This document shows positions 1 through 5,010 of a stretch of DNA of 5,010 nt, in pieces. Position numbers and translations under genes: made by a program. Where the stretch lies: assembly GCA_937995275.1 (NCBI GenBank), contig CALKKN010000310.1, forward strand, positions 1 through 5,010, given 5' to 3'. Positions within the stretch are counted from its first letter, which is position 1, and the number at the start of each line of letters is the position of its first letter. Source of the stretch: an uncultured Lysobacterales bacterium (lineage in GTDB: Bacteria > Pseudomonadota > Gammaproteobacteria > Xanthomonadales > SZUA-36). Below the pieces are notes generated by a model. That model did not search any database. It was not told the origin of the DNA and saw only the letters and a list, made by a program, of their open reading frames with translations.

Positions 1-158
1 TTGCCGCGACGCTTGACCGGTTTGAGTTGCTCGAACTCCTGCTCCCAGTAGCGGAGCACGTGCGGCTTCACGCCGCACAGTTCGCTGACCTCGCCAATTG
101 TAAAATACCGTTTTGCCGGGATCGGCGGAAGGTCGCGGTCAATCCCCGGGTCCAACAT
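1..158 (-). CDS. MerR-family transcriptional regulator, 5' part only
   Basis: The first 52 codons of a MerR-like DNA-binding protein are present; the gene runs off the left edge of the window. The ATG at 158-156 opens a frame that begins [20 protein letters not shown] and continues through a winged helix-turn-helix: [22 protein letters not shown] covers about residues 18-39, followed by basic KPVKRRG at about 46-52. The short acidic/proline-rich lead before YFTIGE, and the position right after ihfA, match the small uncharacterised MerR-like protein found at this spot in many Gammaproteobacteria. The C-terminal effector or dimerisation part lies outside, so no ligand can be proposed. The start lies inside ihfA, overlapping its end by 20 nt in another frame. 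GTGGAAG just upstream can serve as a modest ribosome site, so translational coupling to ihfA is likely (inference). Confidence 0.9.
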   Translation of the reverse strand, partial: MLDPGIDRDLPPIPAKRYFTIGEVSELCGVKPHVLRYWEQEFEQLKPVKRRG

Positions 159-438
159 ATGCTTCCACCCTTGAGCGTAGTTTTTGGCCGGGTCGGAAGG
201 TCACCACGCGACGGGCGGATATGGGAATTTCCTCGCCTGTCTTGGGGTTTCTGCCTGGCCTTTGGTTCTTATCCCGAAGCTGAAAATTGCCAAACCCTGA
301 CAGTTTGACGTTTTCGCCCCCCTCGAGCGCACTCTTGATGGCCTCGAAAAATGCATCCACAAATTCCTTGGCTTCCCGCTTGTTGAGGCCCACTTCTTCA
401 AACAGGCGGTCTGCGATATCTGCCTTGGTCAGCGACAT
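139..438 (-). CDS. ihfA: Integration host factor subunit alpha
   Basis: This encodes the alpha subunit of IHF, a heterodimeric nucleoid protein that binds the DNA minor groove at specific sites and bends DNA sharply, acting in recombination, replication and transcription. The product is 99 residues, the usual length. It shows the HU/IHF fold: an N-terminal helical dimerisation part (about 1-40), then KLSGFGNF (45-52) at the start of the beta saddle. The arm [15 protein letters not shown] (about 55-69) carries Pro65, the residue that intercalates between base pairs in the E. coli protein. [17 protein letters not shown] (76-92) is the conserved C-terminal part. The ATG at 438 has AGAGGA at 449-444, placed inside the last codons of pheT, and the gap to the pheT stop is only 2 nt, so co-translation with pheT is expected. 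The beta subunit gene (ihfB) is not in this window. Confidence 0.97.
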   Translation of the reverse strand: MSLTKADIADRLFEEVGLNKREAKEFVDAFFEAIKSALEGGENVKLSGFGNFQLRDKNQRPGRNPKTGEEIPISARRVVTFRPGQKLRSRVEAYVGPGD

Positions 439-440
439 TG

Positions 441-2816
441 TTATCCTCTCAACTGGGCGCCCAGCCGTTGTCCCAGCTCCGCAACAATCGTTGCGATAAG
501 CGGGTCAACGTCCTCATCTTTAAGAGTGCTGGAAACGTCGTTAAAAATCAAGCCAATAGCGAGACTTTTGTACCCTTCTTTTAAATTCTCGCCCTGATAT
601 ACATCAAATACTAGCACTTTCTCCAACAAAGGTCCCGCCGCCCGAGCGCTGCATTCTCGCACCTGGGTGTAGCTCGCGTCGTTGGGCAACAACAAAGCAA
701 GGTCGCGGCGTACCGATGGGAAGCGCGAAATTTCTTTCGCGAATGGCACATCTCTATCAAGGGCCGGATCGAGGTCCAGTTCAAAGGCGAAAACCGCTTT
801 CTTGATATCCAGCGCCTTCAGCACCGCCGGGTGCACCGCGCCGCACCACCCCACGGTCGAATCCCGCAGTTCGATGACAGCGCCGGCGCCCGGATGCATC
901 CAGGGCAGGCTGGCGGGTTTGAACTGCGGCTCTTCTTGCGGGCCGCGCAACGCCAGTATCCGTTCCACGTCGCCCTTGATATCGAAAAAGTCCAGTCCCC
1001 GTGAGGTCTCGCCCCACTGCTCCGGCAGCGCGTCCCCGCTCGCCGCGCCGGCCAACCGCTCGACCTCGTCGAGCCGGTCGCCCTGCAGGAACACCACCCC
1101 GGTCTCGAACAGCCGGACCCTGCCCTGCTGGCGGCGCAGGTTGCGCGCCACCGCTCCGAGCAGGCCCGGCAGCAGCGTGGTGCGCATCACGTCCATGTCG
1201 GACGACAACGGGTTCGCCAGCGGCAGGCAGGATTCGTCCTGGTGGACGGCGGACAGCAATTGCCGGTCCACGAAGCTGTAGTTGACCGCTTCCTGGTAAC
1301 CGCCGGCGCACAGGCTTTCGCGCACGCGGTCCAGCGATACGCGATGCCCGCCGGCCGACCCGACCGCCACAGCGCCCGTCACTGGCGCCTCCGGGATGGC
1401 GTCATAGCCGTAAATGCGGGCGACCTCCTCGACCAGGTCTTCCTCGATGTCGATATCGAATCGGCTGGACGGCGCAATCACGCTCCACGACCCGTCGCCC
1501 GGCGTGACGGCCATGCCCAGCCGCTCGAGGATGTCTTCGACCTCCCCCTTCGGCACCTCGAAGCCCAGCAGCGCATTGAGGCGCGCATGGCGCAGCGTGA
1601 CGGGCCGGTTGCGCGGCACGCTGGCCGGCTCCTCGGCCAGCAGCAGCGGACCCGGCCGGCCGCCGGCGATTTCCACCAGCAGCGCCGTGGCGCGTTCCAC
1701 CGCGGCTTCCTGCCCGGCAGGATCAACCCCGCGCTCGAAGCGATGCGAAGCGTCGGTGACCATGCCGTAGGCCCTGGCCTTGCCCATGATGGTGGCGGGG
1801 TTGAACCAGGCGCTTTCGAACAGGATGTCCCGGGTTGCATCCGTCACCCCGCTGTCCAGCCCGCCCATGATGCCGGCCAGCGCCACCGGGCCGCTGGCAT
1901 CGCAGATCGCGAGCACGTCCTCGTCCAGATCCACTTCCGATTCGTCCAGCAGAACCAGCTTCTCACCGGGGCGGCCGCGTCGCACCACGATCTCGCCGTC
2001 GAGCTTATCCAGGTCGAAGGCATGCATCGGCTGGCCGAGTTCGAGCAGCACGTAGTTGGTCACGTCCACCACCGGGCTGATGCTGCGCAGCCCGCAGCGG
2101 CGCAGGGCCTCCTGCATCCACAACGGGGTCCGGGCAGTCGGGTCGATGCCGCGGATGATGCGGCCGGCGTACCGGGAGCAGTCGGCGGGGCTCTCCAGGC
2201 GAATCGGAAACCGGTCGTCGACCGCCGCGGCCACGGGCTCGATCGCCTGCCCCGTGTACTCGGCACGGCAACTGGCCGATACATCGCGCGCCAGGCCCCG
2301 GATCGACAGGCAATCACCGCGGTTCGGGGTCAGGTCGACCTCGATCGCGGTGTCGTCGAGGCCCAGATATTCCCGCAGGTCAACGCCAACCGGCGCATCG
2401 AACGGCAGTTCCAGCAAGCCGGAGTGGTCGTCGGACAACCCCAGTTCTTTCGCCGAGCACAGCATGCCGGCAGACTCGACGCCACGCAGCTTCGCCCGCT
2501 TGATCGTAAATTCCGGGCCGATACGGGCGCCGACCCGGGCCAGCGGGACACGGATGCCCGGACGCGCGTTCGGGGCGCCACAGACGATCTGCAGACGTTC
2601 CGCACTTCCGTCGTCGACCGTGCACAGGGACAGCTTGTCGGCGTTCGGATGCGACTCGCAGGTCTCGATCTCCGCCACGACCACGTCCGTAAAATCGCCG
2701 GCCACGCCGCGCACGGAGTCCACTTCCAGGCCGGAAGCGGTCAGGCGCTCGGCGATGGCGGCCGCATCACAATCGACGGCGACCCACTTTTTCAGCCATT
2801 CGACGTTGAATTGCAT
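441..2816 (-). CDS. pheT: Phenylalanine--tRNA ligase beta subunit
   Basis: This is the beta subunit of the cytoplasmic (alpha-beta)2 PheRS, which charges tRNA-Phe; beta carries tRNA recognition and hydrolytic editing of Tyr-tRNA-Phe. At 791 residues it is near the E. coli length (795). Domains in order: an N-terminal part, then an EMAP/OB-type tRNA-binding domain (about 39-150, with [11 protein letters not shown] and [17 protein letters not shown]). The B3/B4 editing domain follows (about 210-390, with [20 protein letters not shown] and [13 protein letters not shown]). The B5 domain (about 400-475) has [20 protein letters not shown], where D454, D460, E463 and E464 match the Mg-binding positions of the E. 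coli protein. A catalytic-like core comes next, then the C-terminal ferredoxin-fold anticodon-binding domain (about 697-790, [13 protein letters not shown] to the end). The ATG at 2816 is 22 nt after the pheS stop, with a modest AGGG site. Base composition drops sharply to AT-rich toward the 3' end (around 541-600), though the protein stays conserved there. Confidence 0.98.
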   Translation of the reverse strand: MQFNVEWLKKWVAVDCDAAAIAERLTASGLEVDSVRGVAGDFTDVVVAEIETCESHPNADKLSLCTVDDGSAERLQIVCGAPNARPGIRVPLARVGARIGPEFTIKRAKLRGVESAGMLCSAKELGLSDDHSGLLELPFDAPVGVDLREYLGLDDTAIEVDLTPNRGDCLSIRGLARDVSASCRAEYTGQAIEPVAAAVDDRFPIRLESPADCSRYAGRIIRGIDPTARTPLWMQEALRRCGLRSISPVVDVTNYVLLELGQPMHAFDLDKLDGEIVVRRGRPGEKLVLLDESEVDLDEDVLAICDASGPVALAGIMGGLDSGVTDATRDILFESAWFNPATIMGKARAYGMVTDASHRFERGVDPAGQEAAVERATALLVEIAGGRPGPLLLAEEPASVPRNRPVTLRHARLNALLGFEVPKGEVEDILERLGMAVTPGDGSWSVIAPSSRFDIDIEEDLVEEVARIYGYDAIPEAPVTGAVAVGSAGGHRVSLDRVRESLCAGGYQEAVNYSFVDRQLLSAVHQDESCLPLANPLSSDMDVMRTTLLPGLLGAVARNLRRQQGRVRLFETGVVFLQGDRLDEVERLAGAASGDALPEQWGETSRGLDFFDIKGDVERILALRGPQEEPQFKPASLPWMHPGAGAVIELRDSTVGWCGAVHPAVLKALDIKKAVFAFELDLDPALDRDVPFAKEISRFPSVRRDLALLLPNDASYTQVRECSARAAGPLLEKVLVFDVYQGENLKEGYKSLAIGLIFNDVSSTLKDEDVDPLIATIVAELGQRLGAQLRG

Positions 2817-2838
2817 CGTTACACCCTGGCCCGGCCGA

Positions 2839-3834
2839 TCAGTTGAATTGCCGCAGGAATTCGAGGTCGTTCTCGAAGAACTGCCGGATGTCGCTCACGC
2901 CGTAGCGCAACATGGCCAGCCGCTCGACGCCCATGCCGAACGCGTACCCGGTGTTCTGCTCGGGGTCGACGCCGCAGGCCCGCAGCACATTGGGGTGGAC
3001 CATGCCGCAACCCAGTATCTCGAGCCAGCCCGGCTCGCCGCCGGTCTTTTCCCAACCGATGTCGACCTCGGCGGAAGGTTCGGTGAACGGGAAATAGGAC
3101 GGCCGGAAACGCATCGCCAGCGAACGCTCGAAGAAGGCGTTGACGAAGGTGTGCAGCACTCCCTTCAGGTCCGCCATGCTGACCCCCTCGCCGATCAGCA
3201 GGCCCTCGATCTGGTTGAACATGGGGGTGTGGGTCTGGTCGGAGTCGCTGCGGAAGACCTTGCCCGGCGCGATGATCCGGAACGGCGGCTCGCCGCGCTC
3301 CATGACACGGATCTGCACTGGCGAGGTATGCGTGCGCAGCAGGCGCCCGTCGCCGAAGTAAAAGGTATCGTGCATGGCCCGCGCTGGGTGGTGCGGCGGG
3401 AAGTTGAGCGCTTCGAAGTTGTAGTGGTCGTCCTCGACCTCCGGGCCGGTCGCCACGTCGAACCCGAGTTTCGTGAAGATGGCGATCGCCCGCTCCATGG
3501 CCATGGTGACGGGGTGCAGGCCGCCGCGGTGCTCGCCGCGGCCCGGCAGGGTCACGTCCACACGCTCGCTGAGCAGTTTCTGCTTCAGCGCTTGCGCTTC
3601 CAGCGCGGCGCGCCGTTCCGAGATCGCCTGGTTCAGCCGATCCCGCAGCGCGTTCACCGCCTGGCCGAACGCCTTGCGCTGCTCCGGCTCCATCGCGCCC
3701 AGCGCCTTGAGCTGGGCGGTTACCTCGCCCTTTTTGCCCAGGTAACGGACGCGCAGTTCGTCCAGCGCGCGCAGGTCGCCGCTGGCCTCGATCTCGGCCA
3801 GGGCGCGTTGCTGCAGTTCGGTGACTTGGCTCAC
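2839..3834 (-). CDS. pheS: Phenylalanine--tRNA ligase alpha subunit
   Basis: This is the catalytic alpha subunit of PheRS, a class II aminoacyl-tRNA synthetase that activates phenylalanine with ATP and, with beta, charges tRNA-Phe. From the GTG at 3834 it is 331 residues (E. coli 327). It has an N-terminal helical arm (about 1-90) for tRNA binding, with YLGKKGEVT near 31-39. The class II catalytic core follows: GGLHPVT (about 104-110), [16 protein letters not shown] (about 129-144), motif 2 around [20 protein letters not shown] (about 185-204), FTEPSAEVD (about 250-258) and motif 3 [13 protein letters not shown] (about 300-312). The alanine in GYAFGMG (about residue 298) matches E. coli Ala294, which shapes the Phe pocket. 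I chose GTG because [11 protein letters not shown] then aligns residue for residue with the E. coli start MSHLAELVASA. An in-frame TTG at 3843 would add three residues. Neither start has a clear Shine-Dalgarno. A REP inverted pair lies just upstream. Confidence 0.96.
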   Translation of the reverse strand: MSQVTELQQRALAEIEASGDLRALDELRVRYLGKKGEVTAQLKALGAMEPEQRKAFGQAVNALRDRLNQAISERRAALEAQALKQKLLSERVDVTLPGRGEHRGGLHPVTMAMERAIAIFTKLGFDVATGPEVEDDHYNFEALNFPPHHPARAMHDTFYFGDGRLLRTHTSPVQIRVMERGEPPFRIIAPGKVFRSDSDQTHTPMFNQIEGLLIGEGVSMADLKGVLHTFVNAFFERSLAMRFRPSYFPFTEPSAEVDIGWEKTGGEPGWLEILGCGMVHPNVLRACGVDPEQNTGYAFGMGVERLAMLRYGVSDIRQFFENDLEFLRQFN

Positions 3835-3866
3835 TGTGGACAACCGTTGATTGTGGTCGCAGGGGC

Positions 3867-3936
3867 CTGTAGGAGCGGCTTTAGCCGCGACTGGGATTCC
3901 GAAAAGGAATTATCGCGGCTAAAGCCGCTCTTACAG
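3867..3936. repeat. REP inverted pair (REPIN-like) between rplT and pheS
   Basis: Two arms of a REP-type repeat face each other: 3867-3890 reads CTGTAGGAGCGGCTTTAGCC then GCGA, and 3912-3936 is its reverse complement with one mismatch (CTCTTACAG for CTCCTACAG). Each arm alone can fold as GCGGCT-TT-AGCCGC next to the GTAG tetranucleotide typical of REPs mobilised by RAYT (TnpA-REP) transposases. The 21-nt spacer is itself palindromic (ATTCC at 3896-3900, GGAAT at 3906-3910), so the whole unit could form one long hairpin in RNA. It fills most of the 125-nt rplT-pheS gap. There is no T-run after it on the minus strand, so it does not look like a standard intrinsic terminator. It could affect mRNA stability or the level of pheST relative to rplT (inference). 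No RAYT gene is in the window. Confidence 0.9.
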
Positions 3937-3959
3937 CGATCCCCGGCAATCGCCCCGGC

Positions 3960-4313
3960 TTACAGCGCCGCCTTGGCTTTTTCCGCCAGGGCGGCGAAGG
4001 CAGCCTTGTCGTGCACCGCCAGGTCGGCAAGCACCTTGCGGTCCACCTCGATCTCGGCCTTGTTCAGGCCGTCGATGAAGCGGCTGTACGACAGGCCGAA
4101 ATCGCGTGCGGCGGCATTGATGCGCACGATCCACAGGCTGCGGAACTGGCGCTTGCGCTGCCGGCGGTCGCGGTAGGAATACTGGCCGGCCTTGGTGACT
4201 GCCTGTTTGGCGACGCGGTAGACCTTACGGCGCGCGCCGTAGTAACCCTTGGCTTCCTTCAGGACTTTCTTGTGACGGGCTCGCGCCTGTACACTGCGTT
4301 TGACTCTTGCCAT
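3960..4313 (-). CDS. rplT: 50S ribosomal protein L20
   Basis: L20 binds 23S rRNA and is needed for early 50S assembly; in E. coli it also represses translation of rpmI and rplT. The product is 117 residues (E. coli 118). The long basic N-terminal extension is present: [20 protein letters not shown] (1-20), then [19 protein letters not shown] and [12 protein letters not shown] (47-58). The globular C-terminal RNA-binding domain follows (about 59-117, [20 protein letters not shown] and [11 protein letters not shown]). The ATG at 4313 is preceded by a strong AAGGAGG site whose 5' bases are part of the rpmI stop codon, so rpmI and rplT are surely read from one mRNA. The protein is unremarkable and complete. 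Confidence 0.98.
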   Translation of the reverse strand: MARVKRSVQARARHKKVLKEAKGYYGARRKVYRVAKQAVTKAGQYSYRDRRQRKRQFRSLWIVRINAAARDFGLSYSRFIDGLNKAEIEVDRKVLADLAVHDKAAFAALAEKAKAAL

Positions 4314-4321
4314 CTCTCATC

Positions 4322-4328
4322 CCTCCTT
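4322..4328 (-). promoter_or_regulatory. rplT Shine-Dalgarno overlapping the rpmI stop codon
   Basis: On the minus strand the sequence TAAGGAGGG places the rpmI stop (TAA, 4329-4327) inside the rplT ribosome site AAGGAGG. The spacing to the rplT ATG is 8 nt. A ribosome finishing L35 covers the L20 start region, which favours translational coupling and fits the known co-control of L35 and L20 in E. coli. Confidence 0.85.
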
Positions 4329-4524
4329 AAGAATGCGGCAGCAGGCGCTTGACGGCCTTCTTGTCGGCGGCGCTGACCATGTCGGTGCCGCGCAGGCCGC
4401 GCTTGCGCTTCTGGTCCTTCTTGGTGAGGATGTGGCTGTGGTACGCATGGCCACGCTTGAAGCCGCCGGAAGCGGTCTTCTTGAAACGCTTGGCCGCGCC
4501 CCGATTGGTTTTCATCTTGGGCAT
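4327..4524 (-). CDS. rpmI: 50S ribosomal protein L35
   Basis: L35 is a small basic protein of the large ribosomal subunit. The product from the ATG at 4524 is 65 residues, the usual length. It starts [20 protein letters not shown] (E. coli [17 protein letters not shown]) and carries [16 protein letters not shown] (about 31-46) and [15 protein letters not shown] near the end. A frame open eight codons further upstream exists, but the MPK start fits the family and has AAGGAG at 4537-4532, 7 nt before the ATG. It is the first gene after the putative internal promoter, with rplT 13 nt downstream. In E. coli this gene is the point where L20 represses; the leader here is described separately. Confidence 0.97.
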   Translation of the reverse strand: MPKMKTNRGAAKRFKKTASGGFKRGHAYHSHILTKKDQKRKRGLRGTDMVSAADKKAVKRLLPHS

Positions 4525-4541
4525 CGGTCTGCTCCTTTTTT

Positions 4542-4556
4542 GTCCCACGCGGGGAC
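4542..4556 (-). promoter_or_regulatory. Short hairpin just before the rpmI ribosome site; candidate translational control element
   Basis: The minus-strand RNA reads GUCCC-CGCGU-GGGAC, a perfect 5-bp stem with a 5-nt loop, followed by an A-run and then the rpmI Shine-Dalgarno AAGGAG. Only four bases (4538-4541) separate the hairpin from the ribosome site. In E. coli, L20 represses rpmI by binding structured RNA just upstream of this gene. The hairpin is in the right place for such a role, but I cannot show likeness to the L20 rRNA site. The loop (CGCGU) could pair with ACGCG at 4652-4648, though five GC-rich bases are easily found by chance. Confidence 0.4.
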
Positions 4557-4627
4557 GCTACATTCTGCGCGACACAAGCGGCCGGGTTGGAGATGCGGCT
4601 CTTGGTGGCTTGGACGTGCTTCTTCTT

Positions 4628-4646
4628 TCCCGCCCGATCAGCGGGA
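4628..4646 (-). promoter_or_regulatory. Hairpin at the predicted 5' end of the rpmI leader
   Basis: Minus-strand UCCCGC (4646-4641) pairs perfectly with GCGGGA (4633-4628) around a 7-nt loop. It begins at about the transcription start predicted from the promoter at 4653-4681, so it would form the very 5' end of the rpmI mRNA. A 5' terminal hairpin can protect an mRNA from decay. No function can be shown from sequence alone, and no T-run follows, so it is not a classical terminator. Confidence 0.35.
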
Positions 4647-4652
4647 TCGCGT

Positions 4653-4681
4653 ATTTTGAACCCAAATGGTAATTTTATCAA
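4653..4681 (-). promoter_or_regulatory. Putative sigma70 promoter for rpmI-rplT (and downstream genes)
   Basis: On the minus strand TTGATA (4681-4676, five of six to the -35 consensus) is followed by a 17-nt spacer and CAAAAT (4658-4653, four of six to the -10 consensus). It lies in a locally AT-rich patch of a GC-rich region. Transcription would start near 4646, giving a leader of about 120 nt before rpmI. The stretch after the -10 is GC-rich (ACGCGATCCCGC), as often seen in promoters of translation genes under growth-rate control (inference). It lies between the REP cluster and rpmI, so rpmI and later genes could be made independently of infC. Confidence 0.6.
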
Positions 4682-4705
4682 CTTGCAGGAACGGCTATGG
4701 GCCCG

Positions 4706-4778
4706 CTGTAGGAGCGGCTTTAGCCGCGATTAGAAGTCACATCGGGGTCGACTATCGCGGCTAAAGCCGCTCCTACAG
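4706..4778. repeat. Intact REP inverted pair (REPIN-like) between infC and rpmI
   Basis: The two 25-bp arms, 4706-4730 and 4754-4778, are perfect reverse complements. The first begins CTGTAGGAGCGGCTTTAGCC and ends GCGAT. The arms are separated by 23 nt. Each contains GTAG plus the mini-hairpin GCGGCT-TT-AGCCGC, the hallmark of REP elements recognised by RAYT transposases. The same arm sequence recurs in the gap before pheS (3867-3936) with a different spacer, so the arms are a conserved family and the spacer is not. It is non-coding and probably non-autonomous. Confidence 0.92.
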
Positions 4779-4855
4779 CCGCTCCCACAGCCGCGATCTT
4801 GATTTCGAATCTGTTCATCGCGGCTAAAGCCGCCCCCACAAAGCCGCTCCTGCAG
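4779..4855. repeat. Degenerate REP cluster next to infC
   Basis: Directly abutting the intact pair is a damaged second pair. A remnant, CCGCTCCCACAGCCGCGAT (4779-4797), keeps only AGCCGCGAT (4789-4797) of a proper left arm. That segment faces a nearly complete right arm at 4817-4840 (ATCGCGGCTAAAGCC then GCCCCCACA) across a 19-nt spacer containing GATT-TCG-AATC. A further partial arm tail, AAGCCGCTCCTGCAG, follows at 4841-4855. Variant tails (CTCCCACAG, CCCCCACA, CTCCTGCAG) show decay or gene conversion among copies. With the intact pair this makes a cluster of at least five full or partial REP units ending 18 nt from the infC stop codon. Confidence 0.8.
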
Positions 4856-4873
4856 GAGATCGGGGCGCCCGCC

Positions 4874-5010
4874 TCAGTTCCTCTTCGGCGCGATCATCAT
4901 CACCATCTGGCGGCCTTCCATGCGCGGATACTGCTCCACCTGGATCTCATCCCCCAGTTCGGTTTCCACGCGCTCCAGCATGGCCGCACCCAGTTCCCGG
5001 TGGGCCATTT
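4874..5010 (-). CDS. infC: Translation initiation factor IF-3, C-terminal end
   Basis: Only the last 44 complete codons are in the window; the gene continues beyond the right edge. IF3 binds the 30S subunit, keeps it free of 50S and checks the start codon and initiator tRNA. The visible part belongs to the C-terminal domain: MAHRELGAAMLERVETELGD, then IQVEQYPRMEGRQMVMMIAP and KRN. It aligns with E. coli MAHQQIGMEVLNRVKDDL and EGRQMIMVLAPKKKQ. The TGA stop is at 4876-4874. In E. coli infC starts with the rare AUU codon, but the start is not visible here. The usual upstream neighbour thrS would be expected to the right of this window (inference). The gap to rpmI is 349 nt, much longer than the roughly 100 nt in E. 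coli, because of the REP cluster. Confidence 0.97.
   Translation of the reverse strand, partial: MAHRELGAAMLERVETELGDEIQVEQYPRMEGRQMVMMIAPKRN

Noticed and set aside
453..464. Perfect 12-bp palindrome CTGGGCGCCCAG just before the ihfA ribosome site
   Set aside because: It encodes the last residues of PheT and would give only a 4-bp stem with a 4-nt loop; one such palindrome is expected by chance in GC-rich coding DNA.
541..760. SOS box or IHF site controlling ihfA, as known for E. coli
   Set aside because: I looked for a CTG-N10-CAG type LexA site and for WATCAANNNNTTR on the AT-rich pheT end and found no convincing match.
1242..2846. Very long plus-strand open frame opposite pheT (534 codons), and a 706-codon frame at 2056-4176 running opposite parts of pheT, pheS and rplT
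   Set aside because: Both are antisense to well-conserved genes in GC-rich DNA, where long spurious frames are common; their products show low-complexity Arg/Ala/Ser-rich composition and no recognisable domain.
3867..3936. Intrinsic terminator after rplT
   Set aside because: The hairpin is strong, but no T-run follows on the minus strand, and the essential pheST lie downstream; the sequence is better explained as a REP pair.
4259..4681. A 140-codon minus-strand frame covering the rpmI leader and rpmI in another frame
   Set aside because: It overlaps rpmI out of frame, lacks a family match, and its upstream half lies over the promoter and leader; its K/Q-rich composition comes from reading rpmI out of frame.
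4706..4855. CRISPR array
   Set aside because: The repeats alternate in orientation, are palindromic with GTAG, have unequal spacers of about 19-23 nt, and no cas genes are nearby; they are REP elements.

Overview
The window holds a conserved gammaproteobacterial translation operon, all on the minus strand. In transcription order (right to left) it reads infC (3' end only), rpmI, rplT, pheS, pheT, ihfA, and the 5' end of a MerR-family regulator gene. This order (IF3, L35, L20, both PheRS subunits, IHF-alpha, small MerR-like protein) is typical of Gammaproteobacteria. The DNA is GC-rich: by hand count, 48 of 60 bases at 1021-1080 are G or C. REP-type repeats with the core GTAGGAGCGGCTTTAGCCGC occur in two intergenic gaps. 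Repeats of this GTAG type are best known in Pseudomonas and in Stenotrophomonas/Xanthomonas relatives. I therefore suggest a GC-rich gammaproteobacterium, perhaps near Xanthomonadales or Pseudomonas, but the genus cannot be settled here.

Layout by region: 4874-5010 is the C-terminal end of IF3. 4525-4873 is a 349-nt gap. Nearest infC it holds a REP cluster (one intact inverted pair at 4706-4778 and a degenerate one at 4779-4855). Then come a good sigma70-like promoter (4653-4681) and a leader of about 120 nt with two short hairpins before rpmI. rpmI and rplT are tightly linked: the rplT Shine-Dalgarno overlaps the rpmI stop codon. 3835-3959 is a 125-nt gap between rplT and pheS, filled mostly by a second REP inverted pair; no PheM-like leader peptide is present. 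pheS, pheT, ihfA and merR then follow with gaps of 22 nt, 2 nt and a 20-nt overlap.

The genes jointly supply translation parts: an initiation factor, two 50S proteins, and the alpha and beta subunits of the Phe-tRNA synthetase heterotetramer. Distal to them is the nucleoid-bending protein IHF-alpha. The proteins look intact and ordinary. I see no new enzyme system, phage or defence genes. The unusual material is intergenic: the REP pairs sit at the two places where expression of this operon is classically controlled in E. coli (the L20 operator before rpmI and the attenuator before pheST).
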